Positions 59,989 to 64,000 of a DNA stretch of 64,000 bases are shown here, piece by piece. Every line of letters starts with the position of its first letter. Positions within the stretch are counted from its first letter, which is position 1. The notes below the pieces were generated by a model. It saw nothing but the letters and a program-made list of their open reading frames with translations, searched no databases and was not told where the DNA came from. The position numbers and the translations under genes are program-made. Location of the stretch: positions 312,285 through 376,284 of the forward strand of contig NZ_QKLU01000002.1 of the NCBI RefSeq assembly GCF_003208655.1, written 5' to 3'. This DNA comes from Pedobacter nutrimenti. GTDB lineage: Bacteria; Bacteroidota; Bacteroidia; Sphingobacteriales; Sphingobacteriaceae.

Positions 59989-60018
59989 AAGCTTCCTGAT
60001 TGAATCAGGAAGCTTTTT
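59989..60018. terminator. Bidirectional terminator between the cold-shock and GDPD genes
   Basis: 13-bp arms (59989-60001, 60003-60015); the central bases form the loop, and a T-run follows on the plus strand. 10 bases from the GDPD stop. Confidence 0.85.
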
Positions 60019-60027
60019 TTATAATCT

Positions 60028-60807
60028 TTATTTTCCTTTAACGACCTCAAAAAGAAGTTCAGGTTCATTTGTTGTAATAAAATCAACATTACGGTCCAGC
60101 AGCCATTTCATATCTGCCTCTTGATTTACGGTCCAGGCATTCAGCGTTAAGCCCAGCTCTTTAGCCTTGGAAAACCAGCTCTCGTCCTTTTTAAATACAC
60201 TGAAGTGATAATCTGCTCCTGCAAAACGATCAGCCTTGAGTTGTTCCGGAGAAACTTCTCCTTTAAGATAAGCGACTTTAGCTTTTGGATCTAATTCCAG
60301 AATACGCTGAAGTACACCATAGTTAAAGCTAATGTACTCCATCCATTCTTCCATTTTCATTTTTTTTACCATGGCGACCACTGCATTGGTTAGGTCCATT
60401 AAATGCTGTTGGTTCTTATCTTCCTTGATTTCCAAAATCAACCTTGTCCCTTTTTGTTTTTTTCCTTCTTTTAAATATTGTTCAAGAGTGGGGATTTCTT
60501 CACCATTGCTCATTTTTTTTTCCTGTAATTGTTTAAATGTTGACTTTGCAATCACAATTCCTTGAAAATCATCGTCATGGTTAACCACAAGCATACCATC
60601 GGCGGTCATGTGAACATCAAACTCTGATCCGTAACATTTCAAGCGAAAAGCTTCTTTTAAAGAAGCAATTGAATTTTCAGGAAGATTATTTTTCTTCCAT
60701 GCCCCGCGGTGGGCAATCACTTTATTGGTATTCCACTTGTTGCTTTGGGACATAACACAGACTGAAGATAAACAAAGACACAATAAAAGGGAAAGAGATA
60801 ATTTCAT
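60028..60807 (-). CDS. Exported glycerophosphodiester phosphodiesterase
   Basis: 259 aa. Signal peptide to 'SVCVMSQS'. GDPD TIM barrel: 'VIAHRGAWKKNNLPENSIAS' (catalytic His, Arg and Glu), 'GSEFDVHMTADGMLVVNHDDD' in two parts (metal Glu/Asp and second His), 'LILEIKED', and a C-terminal 'AWTVNQEADMKWLL'. It hydrolyses glycerophosphodiesters to glycerol-3-phosphate and an alcohol in the periplasm. Transcribed away from the DUF4175 gene; single gene. Confidence 0.93.
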   Translation of the reverse strand: MKLSLSLLLCLCLSSVCVMSQSNKWNTNKVIAHRGAWKKNNLPENSIASLKEAFRLKCYGSEFDVHMTADGMLVVNHDDDFQGIVIAKSTFKQLQEKKMSNGEEIPTLEQYLKEGKKQKGTRLILEIKEDKNQQHLMDLTNAVVAMVKKMKMEEWMEYISFNYGVLQRILELDPKAKVAYLKGEVSPEQLKADRFAGADYHFSVFKKDESWFSKAKELGLTLNAWTVNQEADMKWLLDRNVDFITTNEPELLFEVVKGK

Positions 60808-60856
60808 CTTAATTATTTTTAAGGCTAAAATAGCAGTTTTTAATTACTTTTATGAT

Positions 60857-63800
60857 ATGGAGAGCAATTACGGACTTCTGATTTCCAAGATAAACGAGTT
60901 TAGCAAAAAATATTATCTGAACAATCTTTTAAAGGGTTTCATTTATACCATTGCCCTCATCTTAGCGCTGTATACTATCCTTTTTATAACGATTTACTAT
61001 ACCAGACCCAGTGTTGGTATCAAAACAGCGCTTTTCTTTTCCTACTTAATAGCCATTGCTATAGCTTTCTTTTTTTGGATGGTCAATCCAATCTTAATCC
61101 TTTTAAAATTACGCAGGCCACAGCGTACTGAGGAAATGGCAAAATTAATCGGGACCCACTTTTCCGATGTCAAGGATAAACTACTGAATGCTTTACAACT
61201 GAAATCCCTTGCAGATCAGTCAGTTGGTAATAATGCCCTTTTATTGGCAAGTATAGATCAAAAAATCAGCGAATTACGACCCATCCCCTTTAGCAGTGCG
61301 ATTCACTTTAACGACAACAGAAAATATCTTAAATATTTGCTGTTACCACTCTCGATTATCCTTTTTATTGCTTTCCTTGCCCCCTCCATTTTAAATGAGG
61401 GAACCAATAGTTTCCTTGGTTACAACAAAGAAATTCTTCCTGTAGCTCCTTTCCATTTTAGCTTATTAAATCAGCAAAAGTACATCACACAAGGTGAAAA
61501 TTACACTATCCAATTACACTTGCAGGGGGACCAGCTTCCTCAGGATATTTATCTAACCGAAGGCGTAAATAGCTATAAGCTCGAAAAGAAAAGTATTACC
61601 GAATTCCTTTATACGTTTAAAAATGTTCAAAAAAACTTATCCTTCCGTTTTTCAGGGGGCGGTTTTAATTCTTCATTATATACGATTTATGTAAAACCGA
61701 GACCTTCTGTTGTAAATATCAGCGCGCTCATTCATTATCCGGCCTATCTTCAAAAAAAAGATGAGGAACTGTTCAACACAGGAGATCTTACCCTTCCTGA
61801 AGGAAGTCTCGTAAACTGGACTGTAAAAACAGAACATAGCACTATACTTCATTTCAGACTTGGAAAAATGAAGCTAAAAAAAATTGTAGAAGATAATAAA
61901 GCACAATTTCAAGCGATATTAAAGGAAAATGACCGCTATCACATCTACCCGGAAAACAATTACTCTGTCCTTACGGATTCCATCAGCTATTCTATTCAGG
62001 TCATTAAAGATCAATACCCCGAAATTTCTGTGACAGAAATGCCAGATTCTTCGAGCAGCAAATCTCTTTATTTTTCCGGAAAGATTACGGATGACCATGG
62101 TTTTAGTGCCTTGCATTTTCGTTATAACGTCATGGAAAAAGGAAAGATAAAATCCAGTTTTTCTAAAATATTACCAGTTAAAAACAATCAGACTCAAAAT
62201 TCCTTTTTCTTTTTCTGGGATACGAAGAACCTTTCAACAGAAAAGGATCAGCATATAGAATACTATTTTGAAGTGAAAGACAACGATGGTGTAAATGGTC
62301 CCAAATCAAGTAAATCTGCTATAAAAACTTTACATATTCCCTCCACAGCACAGATCACAGAGAAAATCGACCAGGCAGGCAAGACACTCAAGCAAAAAAT
62401 GGAAAACGCTATAAAACTTGCGGGCAATATAGAGAAAGAAAGTAAAAAGCTTAGTGCCGCACTGCTCAATAAGAAGCAACTTGCCTTTGAAGATAAAAAA
62501 CAAATTGAACAGCTTTTGGAGAAGCAAAAACAACTGGAACAGACCGTCAAGGATATCAAAAAAACAAATGAGCAAAATACTCAGGAAAAAGAGGAAAACA
62601 ACCTTATAAAAGAAGATTTGATCAAAAAACAGCAACAAATAGATGATCTGTTCAACCACGTTCTGGATGAAAAAACAAAGGATTTGCTTCAAAAACTTCA
62701 GGACTTAATGAATGAGAATAATAAAGAAAGTACTTCAAACGAGCTTTCTAAAATGCAAATGGATAATAAATCCTTAAAAAATGAACTGGATAGAATTCTT
62801 CAGCTCTATAAACAGTTGGAGTTCGAACAAGCTCTTCAGCAAACTGCAGATCGCTTGAACGAACTTTCAAAACAGCAAAATGAGCTGAGTAAAAAAAGTC
62901 TGGAAAAAAACACAGAAACCGACTTTTTAAAAAATAAGCAAGAGGATCTTTCCAAAAGTTTAAACACTTTAAAAAATGAACTCAAAAAATTAGACGAAAA
63001 AAATCAGCTGTTGGAAAAACCAAACCCTTTTCAAATGCCAGACAATGAAATTTCCAAAATAGAACGTTCACAAAAGGCTGCCCAGGATCAACTTTCTAAA
63101 CAAGACCGAGGTAAAACATCAGAAAACCAGAAAAAAGCAGCAGAAGACCTAAAAAGCTTATCAGAGAAGATCAAGGAAACGCAACAAGAATCTGTAGAGA
63201 CAGAAAGTAACCTGAATATAAAAGAGCTGAGAAAATTACTCCAGAATTTACTAAATACTTCATTTGATCAGGAAAAAGTGATGCTGGACCTCCGAGGATT
63301 GAATGGCAACGATCCTAAGTATACCAGCATTGTCCAAAAGCAACGCATTGTGAAAGACAATATGAAAACAATTGCAGATAGTCTTTTCTCATTGAGTAAA
63401 AGGGTACCACAAATTACCAGTACTGTAAATGAAGAAATTCAACGGATCAATATGAATATTGATAAAAGTCTTGATCTGCTCGGTGATCGTCTCACCCCCC
63501 AGGCAAATCAAAACCAGCAATATGCAATGACTTCTATCAACAATCTTACCTTAATGCTCAATGAAGCCCTGGAGCAATTACAGAAAATGAAAAACTCCGG
63601 GGGTAATGGAAAAGGAAAAAAACAACAAAGCATGCAGCAATTGCAAAAAATGCAACAGCAGCTGAATAGCAATATGCAAAAGGCAAAAGACCAATTGGAG
63701 AAAAACGGAAACAAGGGCACCGCACCTAAAGGGGTTATGAGCCAGGAAATGGCCAAAATGGCCCAGCAGCAACAAATGATAAGGGAAGCCCTGGAAAAAA

Positions 63801-64000
63801 TCAACAGGGAAGAAAACAAAGATGGAAAAGGCAAATTTGGGAACTTGAACCAAATGGTCCAGGATATGAAGTTAACTGAAGAAGAATTGGTAAATAAAAG
63901 AATAGAACAGGGAACATTAAAGCGGCAGAGAGATTTGCTTACTAAACTCCTTGATGCGGAAAAAGCAGAAAGAGAGCAAGAACAGGATGCAAAAAGGGAA
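60857..64000 (+). CDS. DUF4175-family membrane protein with long coiled coil (3' truncated)
   Basis: Open from ATG 60857 (MESNYGLLIS...) to the window end, at least 1048 aa. Three N-terminal TM helices (about 27-47, 58-83 and 158-178), an extracytoplasmic beta-rich region (about 185-490), then from about 495 an almost continuous Lys/Glu/Gln-rich coiled coil broken by a Gly-rich spot ('NSGGNGKGKKQQ' near 915). The N-terminal part fits the DUF4175 family common in Bacteroidota; function unknown. I checked the frame through the coil at several points and found no stop. The C-terminal end lies outside. Confidence 0.8.
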   Translation, partial: MESNYGLLISKINEFSKKYYLNNLLKGFIYTIALILALYTILFITIYYTRPSVGIKTALFFSYLIAIAIAFFFWMVNPILILLKLRRPQRTEEMAKLIGTHFSDVKDKLLNALQLKSLADQSVGNNALLLASIDQKISELRPIPFSSAIHFNDNRKYLKYLLLPLSIILFIAFLAPSILNEGTNSFLGYNKEILPVAPFHFSLLNQQKYITQGENYTIQLHLQGDQLPQDIYLTEGVNSYKLEKKSITEFLYTFKNVQKNLSFRFSGGGFNSSLYTIYVKPRPSVVNISALIHYPAYLQKKDEELFNTGDLTLPEGSLVNWTVKTEHSTILHFRLGKMKLKKIVEDNKAQFQAILKENDRYHIYPENNYSVLTDSISYSIQVIKDQYPEISVTEMPDSSSSKSLYFSGKITDDHGFSALHFRYNVMEKGKIKSSFSKILPVKNNQTQNSFFFFWDTKNLSTEKDQHIEYYFEVKDNDGVNGPKSSKSAIKTLHIPSTAQITEKIDQAGKTLKQKMENAIKLAGNIEKESKKLSAALLNKKQLAFEDKKQIEQLLEKQKQLEQTVKDIKKTNEQNTQEKEENNLIKEDLIKKQQQIDDLFNHVLDEKTKDLLQKLQDLMNENNKESTSNELSKMQMDNKSLKNELDRILQLYKQLEFEQALQQTADRLNELSKQQNELSKKSLEKNTETDFLKNKQEDLSKSLNTLKNELKKLDEKNQLLEKPNPFQMPDNEISKIERSQKAAQDQLSKQDRGKTSENQKKAAEDLKSLSEKIKETQQESVETESNLNIKELRKLLQNLLNTSFDQEKVMLDLRGLNGNDPKYTSIVQKQRIVKDNMKTIADSLFSLSKRVPQITSTVNEEIQRINMNIDKSLDLLGDRLTPQANQNQQYAMTSINNLTLMLNEALEQLQKMKNSGGNGKGKKQQSMQQLQKMQQQLNSNMQKAKDQLEKNGNKGTAPKGVMSQEMAKMAQQQQMIREALEKINREENKDGKGKFGNLNQMVQDMKLTEEELVNKRIEQGTLKRQRDLLTKLLDAEKAEREQEQDAKRE

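Noticed and set aside
1..64000. tRNA, rRNA, CRISPR array, prophage, IS element or integron
   Set aside because: No cloverleaf, no repeat-spacer pattern, no transposase or integrase coding sequence, and no terminal inverted repeats around any gene were seen.

Overview
The window looks like a chromosomal segment of a Bacteroidota member, most likely Sphingobacteriaceae (Pedobacter-like). This is inferred from gene content: two TonB-dependent receptors with carboxypeptidase-regulatory N-termini, a fused lpxC-fabZ gene, PorX, a YpfJ-type metallopeptidase, DUF2911 and DUF4175 proteins, and many promoters with the Bacteroidota -7 box TAnnTTTG instead of a sigma70 -10 box. Coding density is high. 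No intergenic gap reaches 300 bases (the longest are about 240), and I saw no tRNA, rRNA, IS element, CRISPR array or prophage. The first gene (DPP III-like) and last gene (DUF4175) are cut by the window edges.

Layout. 1-4.2 kb: peptidase fragment and an outer-membrane beta-barrel receptor. 4.2-11.1 kb: six-gene minus-strand signalling operon (REC-kinase, giant CHASE3-GAF hybrid kinase with three REC domains, REC, CheR, CheB, REC) without MCP, CheA or CheW. 11.3-13.6 kb: ypfJ-like gene and gltX. 13.7-19.5 kb: sensor kinase/DinB/thioesterase operon, Crp-like regulator, small membrane proteins, SMR exporter, ECF sigma/anti-sigma pair and DUF2911 protein. 19.5-22 kb: a two-enzyme glycan hydrolase (GH9 plus polysaccharide deacetylase). 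22.2-26.8 kb: self-contained tetR-tolC-hlyD-DHA2 efflux operon with a 24-bp palindromic operator. 27-29.6 kb: PEP carboxylase. 29.7-33.4 kb: TonB receptor plus a repeat-containing lipoprotein. 33.7-39.5 kb: AhpD/AhpC peroxide defence, S9 peptidase, a degenerate FAD oxidoreductase and a YgiD-like dioxygenase. 39.7-42.7 kb: cyclophilin, exonuclease III, formimidoylglutamase-like protein and 5-formyl-THF cyclo-ligase. 42.8-47.5 kb: efp and the lipid A operon lpxD-lpxC/fabZ-lpxA-ABC ATPase. 47.6-50.9 kb: HD hydrolase, porX, tsaE. 50.9-56.4 kb: genes that could act on alanine or D-alanine (alanine dehydrogenase, D-Ala-D-Ala dipeptidase, MFS, alpha-oxoamine synthase-like enzyme, PBP4-type carboxypeptidase). 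56.5-64 kb: secreted retropepsin-PDZ protein, phosphodiester glycosidase, lipoprotein, cold-shock protein, GDPD and the DUF4175 giant.

The points most worth a second look are the CheB/CheR-hybrid kinase operon, the GH9-deacetylase fusion with substituted NodB motifs, the operator that overlaps its own promoter, the alanine-centred neighbourhood, the EF-P with asparagine at the modified-residue position, the nearly leaderless lpxD promoter, and the stem-loop between ahpC and ahpD. Most other genes are ordinary housekeeping or envelope genes. All functional calls rest on motif recognition by eye; no database search was run.
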